NCBI GenBank assembly: GCA_030594925.1
Contig: JAUVEG010000100.1
Location: forward strand, 1 to 5,697
Source: Gammaproteobacteria bacterium
Lineage (GTDB): Bacteria > Pseudomonadota > Gammaproteobacteria > Chromatiales > Chromatiaceae
Length of the DNA stretch: 5,697 nucleotides
Reading direction: 5' to 3'
In this document: piece after piece, positions 5,431 through 5,697 of the stretch
Layout of the letters: every line of letters starts with the position of its first letter
Position numbering within the stretch: the first letter of the stretch is position 1
Translations under genes and position numbers: made by a program
Notes under the pieces: model-generated
Seen by the model: only the letters and a program-made list of their open reading frames with translations
The model's database searches: none
Told to the model about the DNA's origin: nothing

Positions 5431-5697
5431 ATGTTGCGAATTGCCCAGGATGCACTCACTTTTGACGATGTTCTGCTTCTTCCGGCGCACTCCGCCGTAC
5501 TTCCCAAAGATGTCAATCTCTCTACCCGCCTGACACGGGGCATCGACCTGAATATCCCGCTGGTCTCTGCGGCGATGGATACCGTTACCGAGGCAAAACT
5601 GGCAATCACCCTGGCGCTGGAAGGTGGTCTGGGGATCGTGCACAAGAACATGACGCCACAGGAGCAGGCGGCCGAGGTGCTGAAAGTCAAGAAATAC
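5431..5697 (+). CDS. guaB: Inosine-5'-monophosphate dehydrogenase, N-terminal part (cut by window end)
   Basis: IMPDH oxidises IMP to XMP with NAD+, the first committed step of GMP synthesis in the cytoplasm. Only the first 89 residues are present, and the frame is open to the window edge. They match E. coli GuaB closely: [20 protein letters not shown] (1-20), the [14 protein letters not shown] block (31-44), SAAMDTVTE (46-54), and HKNM (71-74). These form the start of the TIM-barrel. The regulatory CBS pair and catalytic Cys loop would lie beyond the window. ATG 5431 is chosen because its product begins exactly like the family's conserved N-terminus. The SD is poor (AGCGAAG, 5417-5423). guaB has its own promoter region, and guaA often follows it in gammaproteobacteria. 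Confidence 0.97.
   Translation, partial: MLRIAQDALTFDDVLLLPAHSAVLPKDVNLSTRLTRGIDLNIPLVSAAMDTVTEAKLAITLALEGGLGIVHKNMTPQEQAAEVLKVKKY

Overview
The window reads as ordinary chromosomal housekeeping DNA from a gammaproteobacterium. All four proteins align, from memory, most naturally with gammaproteobacterial versions: RNase R, RlmB, a UshA-type 5'-nucleotidase and GuaB. A tRNA-Leu gene beside rnr, with rlmB following, is a familiar gammaproteobacterial layout. The intergenic palindromes resemble dispersed repeats that I recall from Pseudomonas and from sulfur-oxidising Chromatiales-like genomes. A finer placement would be a guess.

Layout, left to right. (1) A complete single-gene tRNA-Leu(CAG) unit on the minus strand: a TTGACA promoter at 166-194, the tRNA at 129-43, and a GNRA-capped intrinsic terminator at 29-2. 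(2) A plus-strand rnr-rlmB-nucleotidase run. rnr (235-2628) has a candidate promoter interleaved with the tRNA promoter on the opposite strand. rlmB (2740-3519) follows after a 111-nt gap that is mostly a compound palindrome. A secreted bifunctional metallophosphatase/5'-nucleotidase (3534-5159) starts 14 nt after rlmB with a good ribosome binding site, so those two are almost certainly co-transcribed. (3) A 271-nt intergenic region (5160-5430) holding a REP-doublet (REPIN-like) palindrome, a 14-bp direct repeat and the guaB promoter region. (4) The first 89 codons of guaB, cut by the window end.

Functionally the run joins RNA turnover (RNase R releases 5'-NMPs from structured RNA), ribosome maturation (RlmB 2'-O-methylates 23S rRNA), periplasmic nucleotide dephosphorylation and, in its own unit, GMP synthesis. 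A functional link beyond shared transcription is inference.

I found no defence system, integrated mobile gene, CRISPR array or unknown protein family. The points worth a second look are in the non-coding DNA (interleaved divergent promoters, two unrelated palindromic elements, direct repeats upstream of guaB), together with the repeat-built RNase R tail and a Tyr in place of the usual metal-site His in the nucleotidase.
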